A stretch of 64,000 nucleotides of DNA from Lacihabitans sp. CCS-44 (GCF_024343735.1 NZ_RJUE01000060.1:124001-188000), one strand, 5' to 3'; numbered from the stretch's first letter, positions 18,246 through 27,470 are shown. Numbers and translations: made by a program. The notes: generated by a model from the letters alone, not told the origin.

Positions 18246-19850
18246 ATGAAAAAATTCAAATATATATTCTTATTGATTTCTGCCTTTACACTTTCGTGTA
18301 CGGACAATTTTGAGGAAATCAACACTGACCCGAACAATACGAGTGCGGCGGTTTTTAACCCAAATTATCTTTTGGCACAGTCGCAGTATGATTATAGCAA
18401 CACCGGTTACTCACAATTGCTTTTCCAAAGTATGTGGTCACAAGTATTGGCATCTACGTTTTCATACTATGGAAACGGCGACAAATATGTAGCTTCTGGA
18501 AGCTTTGATGCATACAAAGGCCGTGTTTTTGAGGAAACCTACCGTGCGGCTACTAAGGTTTATGAAATGCAAAATCTTACCAAAGACAAGCCTGAACTTT
18601 CTAACCTTTACAATGTAGGTACCATCATGAAAGTGTTGTGTATTGCAAGAATCACAGATACTTACGGTGATGTGCCTTACACAGAGGCTCTTAAAGCTAA
18701 AGAAGGCATAACCCTTCCAAAGTATGACGATCAGTCAACTATTTACCCAGGCTTGTTGGCTGAGCTCGAAAAAGCAGTTGCGGCGTTGAGTACATCAAAA
18801 GCTGGCCCTACCAACGACCTAATGTTTAAGGGAGATGTAAACAAGTGGAAAAAATTTGGTAACTCTTTGATGTTGAGACTTGCCATGAGATTGGTAAAAG
18901 TGGATGCTGCTGCAGCCAAAACTTGGGCTGAAAAAGCCGTGGCAGGTGGTGTTTTTACAAGTGTTGATGATAACGCTAAAGTTCTTACGGATGCTAGCTC
19001 ACAAAGCAACAATACAACCGGTGCATTGAGAGTTGGTGATGACTACAGAGAGGTAAGATGGAGCAAAACTTTCATGGATTACTTGAAAAACACTAAAGAC
19101 CCAAGAATCAGTGCGATTGCAGAAATTTCACAACCAGGTCTTGCAAATAACTCAAACCAAGACTTAGCTGGTGATAACGCAGAGGCTATTCAAATTGGTC
19201 TTCCAAACGGTTATGATTTAAATGGCGGTGCTACTGACATTTCTAAGCATCCTCAATATCCTGATGCATCAGGTACAGGTACTGATGTAGCAAAAGTTGG
19301 TAAATATTCAAGACCAAGAACATCAGTATTTTTGAATAGAAGCGGTGTAAACTTTGTATTGACTTATGCTGAAACAGAATTACTTCTTGCTGAAGCAAAA
19401 GTGAGAGGTTTCTCAGTTGGAGCTGCTACTGCTGCTGACCACTATAAAAATGGTGTGAAGGCTGCTATTGCTTCTTTGGCTCAGTTTAACTCAGCTGCTG
19501 GCTCTGATGCTGCTATAGCTGATGCTTTGAGCAAATCTGATGCATTCTTAGCTGCCAATCCACTTTCTACAGCATCTGTAGAGGCGTCTTTGAAACAAAT
19601 CAACGAGCAAATATGGGTTGCAACAGGTACTACTTTCAACTTCATTGAAAACTGGAACAACTGGAGAAGATCTGGTTATCCAACTTTGACTCCAGTGGTT
19701 TATCCAAATGGATTCTCAAATGGTCAGATTCCAAGAAGAGTACCTTACATTTTAAACGAAGCTTCTTACAATGAGGCAAACTATCGTGCAGCAGTTGCGA
19801 AACTTACTGGCGGAGATACGTTTACTGGAAGAGTTTGGTGGGATAAATAA
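18246..19850 (+). CDS. SusD/RagB-like surface lipoprotein (SusD-like_2 type)
   Basis: A 534-residue lipoprotein (lipobox TLSC, Cys18) that forms the lid and glycan-binding subunit of the SusC pore encoded just upstream. The start of the mature protein, DNFEEINTDPNNTSA, and the central tetratricopeptide-like helices (GTIMKVLCIARITDTYGDVP, MLRLAMRLVKVDAAAAKTWA) match the SusD-like_2 subfamily. The C-terminal IWVATGTTFNFIENWNNWRR segment is also typical. The 14-base gap to susC and a terminator 22 bases after the stop show a two-gene operon. The ligand is not visible. Confidence 0.93.
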   Translation: MKKFKYIFLLISAFTLSCTDNFEEINTDPNNTSAAVFNPNYLLAQSQYDYSNTGYSQLLFQSMWSQVLASTFSYYGNGDKYVASGSFDAYKGRVFEETYRAATKVYEMQNLTKDKPELSNLYNVGTIMKVLCIARITDTYGDVPYTEALKAKEGITLPKYDDQSTIYPGLLAELEKAVAALSTSKAGPTNDLMFKGDVNKWKKFGNSLMLRLAMRLVKVDAAAAKTWAEKAVAGGVFTSVDDNAKVLTDASSQSNNTTGALRVGDDYREVRWSKTFMDYLKNTKDPRISAIAEISQPGLANNSNQDLAGDNAEAIQIGLPNGYDLNGGATDISKHPQYPDASGTGTDVAKVGKYSRPRTSVFLNRSGVNFVLTYAETELLLAEAKVRGFSVGAATAADHYKNGVKAAIASLAQFNSAAGSDAAIADALSKSDAFLAANPLSTASVEASLKQINEQIWVATGTTFNFIENWNNWRRSGYPTLTPVVYPNGFSNGQIPRRVPYILNEASYNEANYRAAVAKLTGGDTFTGRVWWDK

Positions 19851-19872
19851 TCTTCATAGAATATATTTTTTA

Positions 19873-19904
19873 GAGACGGGGCTATTTTAGCTCCGTTTCT
19901 TTTT
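19873..19904 (+). terminator. Terminator of the first SusC/SusD operon
   Basis: An 11-bp stem with two wobbles (GAGACGGGGCT / AGCTCCGTTTC) and loop ATTTT runs into five T residues, starting 23 bases after the susD stop. Confidence 0.88.
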
Positions 19905-20046
19905 CTAGATACTGTACAATCATTTTGCTAAATTGTTAAGAAACTGTTTCATTGTTCCCAAAGCAGTTAGCTTGCCGAGAACTTATGAAAAATGAGATGC
20001 CCTCTAATTATTAGCATCTCAGCTTTCACAATTTAGGAAAATTGTG

Positions 20047-21306
20047 TTACACTTTAAAAACCAACTTCTTCCTATCCAAAAAATATAAAATCACTGACCA
20101 GAAAACCACATAACTGATGGCATAAGCCAAGGAGGAATTCATTGGATTTGCAAACATTGGAACCAATAATTTATCATAAAAATATTGAAGAAGTGCAACA
20201 CCCTCTTCTCCGTTTGGAATTTCAATGACATTCAATGCCCGAGGAATAATACCAGAGCCATAAAAGACAATCATTGGATTTACACCCCACATGATCAAAA
20301 AGTTAGTCAAGAATTTTGGCTTCTCTGATTTAAAAAGAACCTGAATCAGAGCCAATACAACCATAGCACATCCACCAGCAAAAAACACATAAGAACTTGT
20401 CCAAAGGGCCTTATTTATTGGAAAACTTATATCCCAAATTTTAGCCAAAATCACCAATCCAATTCCCAAACCAAGTAACCATTTGAATGAATCTGACTCC
20501 TTACTTTGGAGCAATTTGCCAGCACAAATACCCAAAAGTGCCGTCACTATAGCAGGAATAGTACTCAAAATACCTTCTGGGTCCCAAGTCTTAGAGCTAG
20601 CCCAAAGGTGGCCGGATAGTAAATAATTATCGAGCCAAGCAGCCAAATTAGTCCCGATTTCATAATTCCCAGTTACTTGGCCAGGTATCGGAATCAAAGC
20701 CATAGCCGCCCAATAACCTAAAAGTAAGGCAGCCCCTGCTATCATTTGTTTCCTAAAATCAAAGCAAAGAAATATCAATGCCGCAAAGAAATATACGATT
20801 CCTATCCTTTGTAAAACTCCAGGAATTCTCACCGATGCGTAAGCCTCTATGCCACTAAAACACAGGCAAATCATCAAAACAAATAGACCTAAAGCTGAGT
20901 AAAATTTAACTTTGGGTTTAAAATTTCCCAATAAAATATATGCAACAAATACACTGATGACTAGCCTTATAAACACAAGAGCGGTTCCCTCTAAATCTCC
21001 AATTTCTATCTTTGAAAAGAAATTGAGAAACAATCCCAAGTTAAAAATCCTCAACGAGCGTGTAAATATTTTTAGAAAGTTATAACTATCAATACCTGAG
21101 TTTTCTTTGGTAGAAAACGGCATGGCGGTACCCATAATAAACACAAAAAAAGGAAAGACCATATCTGTCGGAGTAGCACCATGCCACTCGGCGTGCAGAA
21201 GTGGCGTGTACACATTTTCCCAATCGCCCGGATTGTTCACAATCGTCATGAGCATCATGGTGAGGCCCCTAAAAATATCTATTGAAGTGACTCTTTGTTT
21301 TTCCAA
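20047..21306 (-). CDS. HGSNAT/DUF5009-like membrane acyltransferase
   Basis: A 419-residue polytopic membrane protein with about eleven hydrophobic segments. The N-terminus RVTSIDIFRGLTMMLM and the following HAEWHGATPTDMVFPFFVFI are hallmarks of the heparan-alpha-glucosaminide N-acetyltransferase-like family, in which a His within the WHG region carries acetyl across the membrane. It probably acetylates a sugar in the periplasm. The start codon is TTG at 21306, since the next Met residues lie inside the first membrane helix. It is not clearly in an operon; the PBP4 gene is divergent 59 bases away. Some Bacteroidota glycan loci carry this gene. Confidence 0.83.
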   Translation of the reverse strand: MEKQRVTSIDIFRGLTMMLMTIVNNPGDWENVYTPLLHAEWHGATPTDMVFPFFVFIMGTAMPFSTKENSGIDSYNFLKIFTRSLRIFNLGLFLNFFSKIEIGDLEGTALVFIRLVISVFVAYILLGNFKPKVKFYSALGLFVLMICLCFSGIEAYASVRIPGVLQRIGIVYFFAALIFLCFDFRKQMIAGAALLLGYWAAMALIPIPGQVTGNYEIGTNLAAWLDNYLLSGHLWASSKTWDPEGILSTIPAIVTALLGICAGKLLQSKESDSFKWLLGLGIGLVILAKIWDISFPINKALWTSSYVFFAGGCAMVVLALIQVLFKSEKPKFLTNFLIMWGVNPMIVFYGSGIIPRALNVIEIPNGEEGVALLQYFYDKLLVPMFANPMNSSLAYAISYVVFWSVILYFLDRKKLVFKV

Positions 21307-21365
21307 AATTCCGTTGCTAAATTGTTAACTAATAAACCAAAGTTAAAAAAAATATTCGCTCATCC

Positions 21366-22661
21366 ATGAAAAGCCTAATTAGATTCTCTTTTCTTGCATT
21401 TATTTCCTTGTCTTGTATTACTCAAAAATCCAAAACTTCGCCTGTTCAAAAATGGCTGAATGCATCAGAATTAGAGAACAATGGTTTTGTCGGAATCAAA
21501 ATTTTTGACCCAAAAACACAAGAAGTAATTTTTGCAAAAAACGAAAAACACTATTTTGTGCCAGCTTCAAATACCAAGATTCTCAGCCTTTACGCATCCC
21601 TAAAAAATATAGGAGATAGTATTCCAGCCTTAAAATATGCCCTAAAAAATGACAGCCTGTTTGTATCTGGGACCGCAGACCCTACCCTTCTACATCCGGA
21701 CTTACCTTCTAGCAAAACCTTCGATTTCCTCAAAAACTCACCTGCCAAAACAATCGTATTTTCTGATGCAAACTTCAAAAATGAAGTGTATGGCCCGGGC
21801 TGGGCTTGGGATGACTACAACGATTACTACCAAGCAGAACTTAGTTCGTTTCCGATTTATGGCAATATCGTAAGGTTCAAAAAAACGAATAATGAGCTTT
21901 CCATTAGTCCTTCAATATTCTCAGACTCCTTGTTTTTTAGCCAAAATTCTTTTTCAGAAATAAAAAGAAACATCGACGGAAACACTTTTTATACCACACC
22001 TAAAACCACACAGAAGTCTAATTTTGAACAAGATATACCTTTTAAAACCTCCTTTTCGCTCTTGCAAAAACTGCTTTCAGATACACTTAAAAAGGAGGTA
22101 ACACAAAAGTCTTTCATGCCCAACAAAGACTTCAAAACCCTTTACTCATTACCAGTGGACACTGTATTAAGAAGAATGATGCAAATCTCTGACAATATGC
22201 TCGCAGAGCAACTTTTACTCCTGTCTGGAGGAAAATATAGCGACACTATTTCAACTTCTTTAACCATCAAAAACATACAGAAAGACTTACTGGCCGACAT
22301 TCCTCAGAGATTCAACTGGGCAGACGGCTCTGGTTTGTCTAGATACAACTTAGTCACGCCTGAGGGTCTAGTTTTTCTTCTTGACCGCATGCTTAAAGAG
22401 TTTCCTAAAAATCGATTATTCTCGTTGATGTCTATTGGTGGACAGGTTGGTACACTCAAAAACGCCTACAAATCTGGTGTCCCTTTTGTTTTTGCCAAAA
22501 CCGGAAGTTTAAGTGGCGTTTATAATCAAAGTGGCTATCTAATTACGAAGTCTGGACGTATATTAATCTTCAGTTTTATGAACAATAACTTTGTTGGTTC
22601 AGGTACTAAAGTCAGAATTAAAACGTCAGAAATAGTTACTTTTTTACATGAAAATTATTAA
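21366..22661 (+). CDS. dacB: D-Ala-D-Ala carboxypeptidase/endopeptidase (PBP4, S13), lipoprotein form
   Basis: A 431-residue penicillin-binding protein of peptidase family S13, which trims or cuts peptidoglycan cross-links in the periplasm. The three active-site motifs are present: SNTK (S68-K71, nucleophile S68), SDN (275-277) and KTG (378-380), with the DGSGLSRYN segment typical of PBP4. The signal has a lipobox-like end (ISLSC, Cys17), so it may be membrane-anchored. It is shorter than E. coli PBP4 (about 477), suggesting a reduced insertion domain between the first two motifs. No co-transcribed neighbour is seen. Confidence 0.9.
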   Translation: MKSLIRFSFLAFISLSCITQKSKTSPVQKWLNASELENNGFVGIKIFDPKTQEVIFAKNEKHYFVPASNTKILSLYASLKNIGDSIPALKYALKNDSLFVSGTADPTLLHPDLPSSKTFDFLKNSPAKTIVFSDANFKNEVYGPGWAWDDYNDYYQAELSSFPIYGNIVRFKKTNNELSISPSIFSDSLFFSQNSFSEIKRNIDGNTFYTTPKTTQKSNFEQDIPFKTSFSLLQKLLSDTLKKEVTQKSFMPNKDFKTLYSLPVDTVLRRMMQISDNMLAEQLLLLSGGKYSDTISTSLTIKNIQKDLLADIPQRFNWADGSGLSRYNLVTPEGLVFLLDRMLKEFPKNRLFSLMSIGGQVGTLKNAYKSGVPFVFAKTGSLSGVYNQSGYLITKSGRILIFSFMNNNFVGSGTKVRIKTSEIVTFLHENY

Positions 22662-23052
22662 TGAAAGAAGGATACTTTTTTTCGAAACAAATATTCATTT
22701 CTCCTTAATTAATAGGATTTTACATTTTTTCTGAAGACCCAAAATGTGTATAATCCTCAAAACTCGTTTATACGTGAAGCCTCAAATAATGGCGAATTTC
22801 TAACCGTTGTTAGAATTGAATCAACAAAAAATAAACAAGGCTTGGTTTTGTTGAAAAACGTACTAACATTTGCAATTAATTGTAGCCCAATTTAAAAGTT
22901 TCAAAAGTTTTATTCAACCTTGAGTATTGAATATTGCTGGACAAAAGCTACAATAAAATAAGCCAAAAATCCAGACAAAACAGGACTCGGGAAAATATTT
23001 CTCGGGTCTTTTTTTTCGAATAAAACCAAAGAATTCCATATAAAATAAAAGT
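22662..23052. other. Gene-free stretch, possible small RNA or long crp leader
   Basis: No credible reading frame above 20 codons. It holds an inverted pair TGCTGGA...TCCAG near 22930-22980 and ends in a strong terminator at 22984-23016, only 36 bases before the Crp/Fnr ATG. That terminator could end the PBP4 transcript or a small RNA, or act as an attenuator of the next gene. Confidence 0.5.
22984..23016 (+). terminator. Strong terminator just upstream of the Crp/Fnr gene
   Basis: An 11-bp stem with two wobbles (GACTCGGGAAA / TTTCTCGGGTC), loop ATA, followed by eight T residues. Confidence 0.88.
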
Positions 23053-23637
23053 ATGACCTTTTCCCAAAATTTACTAAAAGACTTAATAAATAGCATAGCT
23101 CCCATATCCAATAAAGAGTTTAAGGAATTGATTTCAATCTTCAGTGAGAAATCGCTCAAAAAAGGGTCTAAACCGATAACTTTCGGCGAAACCTCAAACT
23201 TGATTCTTTTCGTAACCAAAGGCCTTCTTAGAGAGTACACCGTCAACAACAACGAAGAACATACGCTTTGGATAACCGGCGTTGGCGAAGCCGTACTAGA
23301 CCCTGGAAGCTTTATGGTGGGCGAACCTTCAAAAATAGAAGTTGAGGCTTTGGTAAACTCTCACATAATGTACACTACTCGCCAACAGCTCGAAAATGTA
23401 CTTTTTCAAATTCCGGCAATTAACGCCGTGGCACATGTTTTGTACCAAAAAAACCTTCAAGATTTTAGAGAACACATGCTTTTGTTAAAAATCTGGCCCA
23501 CTCAGAAAAGACAAGAAATACTTTTTGAAAAGAAACCTCATTTGCTCAGGAAGGAAGTGAAACTAAAGCACATAGCTTCTTTGCTTAATGTACACCCCAA
23601 CTCGCTCAGCCGTATCCGTAATCAACGAAACGACTAA
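23053..23637 (+). CDS. Crp/Fnr-family transcriptional regulator
   Basis: A 194-residue cytosolic regulator. The N-terminal cyclic-nucleotide-binding fold (about 20-120) includes KKGSKPITFGETSNLILFV and LLREYTVNNNEEHTLWI. The C-terminal winged-helix region (about 150-194) has KLKHIASLLNVHPNSLSRIR, a recognition helix of the type that binds DNA. Cys residues that would hold an Fnr Fe-S cluster are absent. The regulated genes and effector are unknown. A terminator lies 36 bases upstream of the start, so expression needs a promoter in that short gap or readthrough. Confidence 0.88.
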   Translation: MTFSQNLLKDLINSIAPISNKEFKELISIFSEKSLKKGSKPITFGETSNLILFVTKGLLREYTVNNNEEHTLWITGVGEAVLDPGSFMVGEPSKIEVEALVNSHIMYTTRQQLENVLFQIPAINAVAHVLYQKNLQDFREHMLLLKIWPTQKRQEILFEKKPHLLRKEVKLKHIASLLNVHPNSLSRIRNQRND

Positions 23638-23759
23638 ACCTATTCTTGTGAACCGATTACGCTGAAATTAGGTTAATTCTATGACGAATTCTTGGTCTAC
23701 AAACCCGTGTTTAGCAGTTCAAGAATTCGAAAAATCAGGTAAAATTCGACTATTTTGCC

Positions 23760-23767
23760 TATTTTTG
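23760..23767 (+). promoter_or_regulatory. -7 promoter box of prfA
   Basis: TATTTTTG matches TAnnTTTG, 25 bases before the prfA ATG. A TTTG at the standard -33 distance is not seen. Confidence 0.5.
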
Positions 23768-23792
23768 TGATGATTTATAAAAATCTTAGAGC

Positions 23793-24866
23793 ATGTTAAT
23801 CGAACAGTTAGAGTCTATAAAAGAGCGTTTTGAAGAAGTTTCGCAGCAGATAACCATGCCTGAGGTGGTGTCTAACATGGACAAATTCAAGAAAATCAGC
23901 AAAGAATACCGCGACTTAGAAAAGGTTGTAGAAGAATACAAAAACTATAAACTCATATTGGCCAATCTCACCGAGGCACGTCAAATTCTGAACACAGAAA
24001 AAGACGAAGAAATGCGTGAAATGGCCAAAATGGAGCTGGACGAACTTCAGCCAAAAAGGGATGCAATTGAAGAGTCACTAAAGGAAATGTTGATTCCGAA
24101 AGACCCAATGGACAGCAAGGATTGTATTCTTGAAATCAGGGGTGGAACGGGTGGAGATGAGGCGGCAATTTTTGCAGGCGATTTGTTTAGAATGTACCAA
24201 CGTTACGCTGTTACGCAAGGCTGGCAGTTTCAAGTGATGGACTTTACAGATGCATCTTCGGGCGGGTATAAAGAAATAGTAGTGAGCGTAAAAGGCGAAG
24301 ACGTTTACGGAAAACTCAAGTTTGAGTCGGGCGTACACCGTGTGCAGCGTGTGCCGGCCACCGAGTCGCAGGGTCGTATTCATACCTCCGCAGCTACAGT
24401 GGCAGTTCTACCAGAAGCCGACGAAGTGGATGTGCAAATAAACATGACCGACATTAGAAAAGACACTTACTGTTCATCAGGAGCTGGTGGTCAGTCAGTT
24501 AATACCACATACTCTGCAGTGCGTGTTACCCACATACCCACAGGCGTGGTGGTACAGTGCCAAGACGAGCGATCGCAGATCAAGAACTTCGATAAGGCTA
24601 TGACTGTCCTTCGTTCAAGAATATACGAAATGGAACTTGCCAAACACAACGAAGCCATAGCTGGCGACCGCAAATCTATGGTAGGCTCAGGTGATAGATC
24701 AGACAAAATCAGGACTTATAATTACCCACAAGGTCGCGTAACTGACCACCGCATAGGTTTTACGGTTTACAATCTGCCTACCGTAATGGAAGGCCAAGTA
24801 GGTGAATTTATAGAAAAACTAAGAATAGCCGAGAATGCAGAAAAAATGAAAGAAGGAGTGGCATAA
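23793..24866 (+). CDS. prfA: Peptide chain release factor 1
   Basis: A full-length 357-residue RF1 that reads UAA and UAG stop codons and triggers peptide release. The codon-recognition PxT motif is present as PAT in HRVQRVPATESQGRIHTS, and the catalytic GGQ is G232-Q234 in SSGAGGQSVNTTYSAVRVTH. The N-terminal coiled-coil domain (about 1-100) and C-terminal DHRIGFTVYNLP segment are complete. Its presence means UAG is an ordinary stop in this organism, which matters for the in-frame TAG in the Doc gene further on. rdgB follows 83 bases downstream. Confidence 0.98.
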   Translation: MLIEQLESIKERFEEVSQQITMPEVVSNMDKFKKISKEYRDLEKVVEEYKNYKLILANLTEARQILNTEKDEEMREMAKMELDELQPKRDAIEESLKEMLIPKDPMDSKDCILEIRGGTGGDEAAIFAGDLFRMYQRYAVTQGWQFQVMDFTDASSGGYKEIVVSVKGEDVYGKLKFESGVHRVQRVPATESQGRIHTSAATVAVLPEADEVDVQINMTDIRKDTYCSSGAGGQSVNTTYSAVRVTHIPTGVVVQCQDERSQIKNFDKAMTVLRSRIYEMELAKHNEAIAGDRKSMVGSGDRSDKIRTYNYPQGRVTDHRIGFTVYNLPTVMEGQVGEFIEKLRIAENAEKMKEGVA

Positions 24867-24870
24867 TTTG

Positions 24871-24908
24871 TGGTTTACCGCCAAGGCACTAAGACGCTAG
24901 GAATCAAA
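24871..24908. repeat. Remnant of an 'ACCGCaAAGGCaCTAAGACGC' dispersed repeat
   Basis: The text TTTACCGCCAAGGCACTAAG followed by ACGCTAGGA in the prfA-rdgB gap resembles a short intergenic repeat type (ACCGCAAAGGCACTAAGACGC-like) known from many bacterial genomes. Only one copy is in this window, so identity rests on recall, not on comparison. Confidence 0.45.
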
Positions 24909-24949
24909 CTTTTCATTCTAAGTAGCTCACTTATTTTCAGTAAAAATTT

Positions 24950-25537
24950 ATGGAAAAAATAGAAATATGTTTGGCGTCAAACAATGCCCACAAAATAGTA
25001 GAACTTCAGCAAATGCTGGGGGATACGTTTTTGATAAAAACCATGAAAGACATTGGCTGTGAGGATGATATAGAAGAATACGGAACGACTTTTGAACAAA
25101 ACTCTCGAATAAAGGCCGACTACATTTTTGATAAATTTGGAGTAAATGTCATATCAGACGACTCAGGACTAGAAGTGGAAGCCATAGACAACAGGCCTGG
25201 TGTGTATTCGGCACGTTATGCTGGCGAACCCACCAATCATAAGGCCAATATAAAGAAACTGCTTCAAGAACTCGATGGAACTGACAACCGAAAGGCGAAG
25301 TTCAGGGCTGTTATTACTTTGATATTAAATGGAGAGCACCACATTTTTGAGGGAGAAATTTCTGGCAAAATCTTAACTGAGCAAAGAGGCACCGATGGCT
25401 TTGGATATGACCCGGTGTTTATACCTGATGGTTATGAAACTACTTTTGCAGAAATGCCCGCCGAACTTAAGAACCAAATAAGCCACAGAGCAAATGCTGT
25501 AAATCAACTTTTGGCCTATTTAAAAACAAAAAAGTAA
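24950..25537 (+). CDS. rdgB: Non-canonical purine NTP pyrophosphatase (RdgB/HAM1)
   Basis: A 195-residue cytosolic house-cleaning enzyme that hydrolyses dITP, ITP and XTP to monophosphates. The family motifs are ASNNAHKIVELQQML at the N-terminus, SDDSGLEVEAIDNRPGVYSA (metal-binding Asp and substrate site) and GTDGFGYDPVFIPDG with FAEM and SHRANAV near the end. Length fits the family. It lies 83 bases after prfA on the same strand, with the repeat remnant between. A 9-bp inverted repeat overlaps its stop codon. Confidence 0.97.
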   Translation: MEKIEICLASNNAHKIVELQQMLGDTFLIKTMKDIGCEDDIEEYGTTFEQNSRIKADYIFDKFGVNVISDDSGLEVEAIDNRPGVYSARYAGEPTNHKANIKKLLQELDGTDNRKAKFRAVITLILNGEHHIFEGEISGKILTEQRGTDGFGYDPVFIPDGYETTFAEMPAELKNQISHRANAVNQLLAYLKTKK

Positions 25538-25559
25538 CGAAAATCTAATCTCGTTACTT
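25532..25559. terminator. Hairpin overlapping the rdgB stop codon
   Basis: A 9-bp inverted repeat, AAGTAACGA and TCGTTACTT, with a 10-base loop. There is no T-run after it, so it may be an mRNA end stabiliser rather than a true terminator. Confidence 0.4.
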
Positions 25560-25729
25560 CTACACATTCTAGGTCTTTCAAGTAATATCGTCTTAGAAAG
25601 TTTCCGCTTTCTATAATTGCAATGCAAAATTGCATCAAAAAAAATCACTAAACTATTATTATATTTTCCAATACTAGTTCTATATTAACATCAAATTTGG
25701 TTTTTGTTCAATACAGATGTTAATCAAGC

Positions 25730-26590
25730 ATGAAAGTAGAGTTCGAAAAGATAGCACCCGATCAAGGAAGTTCGTTTAAACTTATTCAATGGAAATCTGA
25801 GAACGACAAGTTCTTTTGGCATCAACACCCTGAATATGAGATTATTTATGTAAAAAAAGGCTCAGGTAAACTACACATTGGCAACCATCTTGGAGAATAT
25901 CAAGAAGGCGAGGTGATGTTTCTTGGGCCAAATCTCCCACACACCGGCTTGGGCTATGGTGTGATAGGCGAGCATGAAGAGATTATAGTGCAGCTGAAAG
26001 ACATTTTTTTGGGAAACGATTTTATGTCGATACCCGAAATGGACGGCATCAGGAAACTCTTCGAACGGGCTATTTATGGCATTTCTTTTACAGGAAAAAC
26101 ACGCCAGCAAGTTGCTCAAAAAATGGAAAACCTCACACAAATGGCCGGCCTCGACCGTTTGATTTCGCTTTTAGAAATCTTGAAAATACTATCCCAGTCT
26201 AGTGAGTTTAAGGTTCTCAACAGCCGAGATTCAAGATACGACTTTCGCCATCAAGACGAGGAGCGTATCAACCGCGTTTATAATCATGTGGAACAAAACT
26301 ACACCCAAGACATAAGAATAGAGGATATTGCCGAAGTAGCCAATCTGACGGTGCCATCGTTTTGCAGATATTTCAAAAAAATGACCCACATGACGTTTAC
26401 TGACTTCGTGAACGAATTTAGGATAAACAACGCCTGCAAACTTTTACATACCACCAAAGGAATCTCCGACATTTGCTTCGAAAGTGGCTTCAACAATATT
26501 TCACATTTCAACAAAACTTTTAAGTACTTCAAGGGAAAAAGTCCACGCGACTACCGAAAAGAAGTTTTATTTGTGGGTTCATTAAATTAG
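25730..26590 (+). CDS. AraC-family transcriptional regulator
   Basis: A 286-residue regulator. The N-terminal cupin (about 10-90) has FFWHQHPEYEIIYVKKGSGK and a LGPNLPHTG segment that form the effector pocket. The C-terminal double helix-turn-helix (about 185-280) has IRIEDIAEVANLTVPSFCRY and the AraC signature GFNNISHFNKTFKYFKGKSP. AraC proteins of this cupin type often sense sugars. No sugar gene is adjacent: menB is 28 bases downstream, although menB has its own promoter box. The target genes are unknown. Confidence 0.92.
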   Translation: MKVEFEKIAPDQGSSFKLIQWKSENDKFFWHQHPEYEIIYVKKGSGKLHIGNHLGEYQEGEVMFLGPNLPHTGLGYGVIGEHEEIIVQLKDIFLGNDFMSIPEMDGIRKLFERAIYGISFTGKTRQQVAQKMENLTQMAGLDRLISLLEILKILSQSSEFKVLNSRDSRYDFRHQDEERINRVYNHVEQNYTQDIRIEDIAEVANLTVPSFCRYFKKMTHMTFTDFVNEFRINNACKLLHTTKGISDICFESGFNNISHFNKTFKYFKGKSPRDYRKEVLFVGSLN

Positions 26591-26595
26591 ATTTG
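26588..26595 (+). promoter_or_regulatory. -7 promoter box of menB
   Basis: TAGATTTG matches TAnnTTTG and overlaps the stop codon of the AraC gene; a TTTG lies 14 bases upstream. menB begins 23 bases downstream. Confidence 0.45.
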
Positions 26596-26618
26596 TAATA
26601 AAAAACAGAATACAGATA

Positions 26619-27461
26619 ATGTCAGCAATAAATTGGGTAACCGCTAAAGAATACGAAGATATAACCTATAAAAAATGCAATGGCGTAGCCCGCATAGCAT
26701 TTAACAGACCAGATATTAGAAATGCCTTTAGACCAAAAACCACTTTTGAACTATATGATGCCTTTGAAGATGCCACACACGACCCCAAGGTGGGTGTAGT
26801 TTTGCTTTCTGGAGAAGGTCCGTCTTCAAAAGACGGCGGCTGGGCATTTTGCTCTGGAGGAGATCAAAACGCTCGACAAAAAGGTGGATACCGTGCCGAA
26901 GATGGCCGTGATAGACTTAATATTTTAGAGGTTCAACGCCAAATAAGGTTCATGACCAAGCCCGTGATAGCCGTCGTAACTGGCTGGGCAGTAGGTGGTG
27001 GTCACAGCTTGCATGTGGTGTGCGACTTGTCGCTGGCCAGTCAAGAGCATGCTATTTTTAAACAAACGGATGCCAATGTGGCCAGCTACGACGCAGGCTA
27101 TGGTTCGGCGTATTTGGCAAGACAAATAGGACAGAAAAAAGCCCGAGAAATATTCTTTTTAGGCAGAAATTATTCAGCCCAAGAAGCCTTTGAAATGGGA
27201 ATGGTAAATGCAGTAGTGCCACACGCAGAACTGGAGGACACCGCTTACCAATGGGCACAAGAAATACTCCAAAAAAGCCCGATGGCGATAAGAATGCTCA
27301 AATTTGCATTTAATCTGATAGACGATGGCCTGGTGGGCCAGCAGATATTTGCAGGTGAGGCCACTCGACTAGGTTACATGACCGAAGAAGCACAAGAAGG
27401 CCGAAACGCATTTCTTGAGAAACGCCCACCGAATTGGGATAAATTTGAAAGGTATTCGTAA
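26619..27461 (+). CDS. menB: 1,4-dihydroxy-2-naphthoyl-CoA synthase, Asp (type II) form
   Basis: A 280-residue crotonase-family enzyme that closes the second ring of menaquinone from O-succinylbenzoyl-CoA. Motifs: WAFCSGGDQNARQKGGY, VTGWAVGGGHSLHVVCDLSL (oxyanion hole) and FKQTDANVASYDAGYGSAYL. The residue after QT is D151, as in type II MenB, which does not need bicarbonate; type I enzymes have Gly there. The C-terminal RPPNWDKFERYS is typical. No other men gene is in view, so the pathway is scattered, as is common in Bacteroidota. Menaquinone fits respiratory life. Confidence 0.97.
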   Translation: MSAINWVTAKEYEDITYKKCNGVARIAFNRPDIRNAFRPKTTFELYDAFEDATHDPKVGVVLLSGEGPSSKDGGWAFCSGGDQNARQKGGYRAEDGRDRLNILEVQRQIRFMTKPVIAVVTGWAVGGGHSLHVVCDLSLASQEHAIFKQTDANVASYDAGYGSAYLARQIGQKKAREIFFLGRNYSAQEAFEMGMVNAVVPHAELEDTAYQWAQEILQKSPMAIRMLKFAFNLIDDGLVGQQIFAGEATRLGYMTEEAQEGRNAFLEKRPPNWDKFERYS

Positions 27462-27470
27462 ATGCCAATG

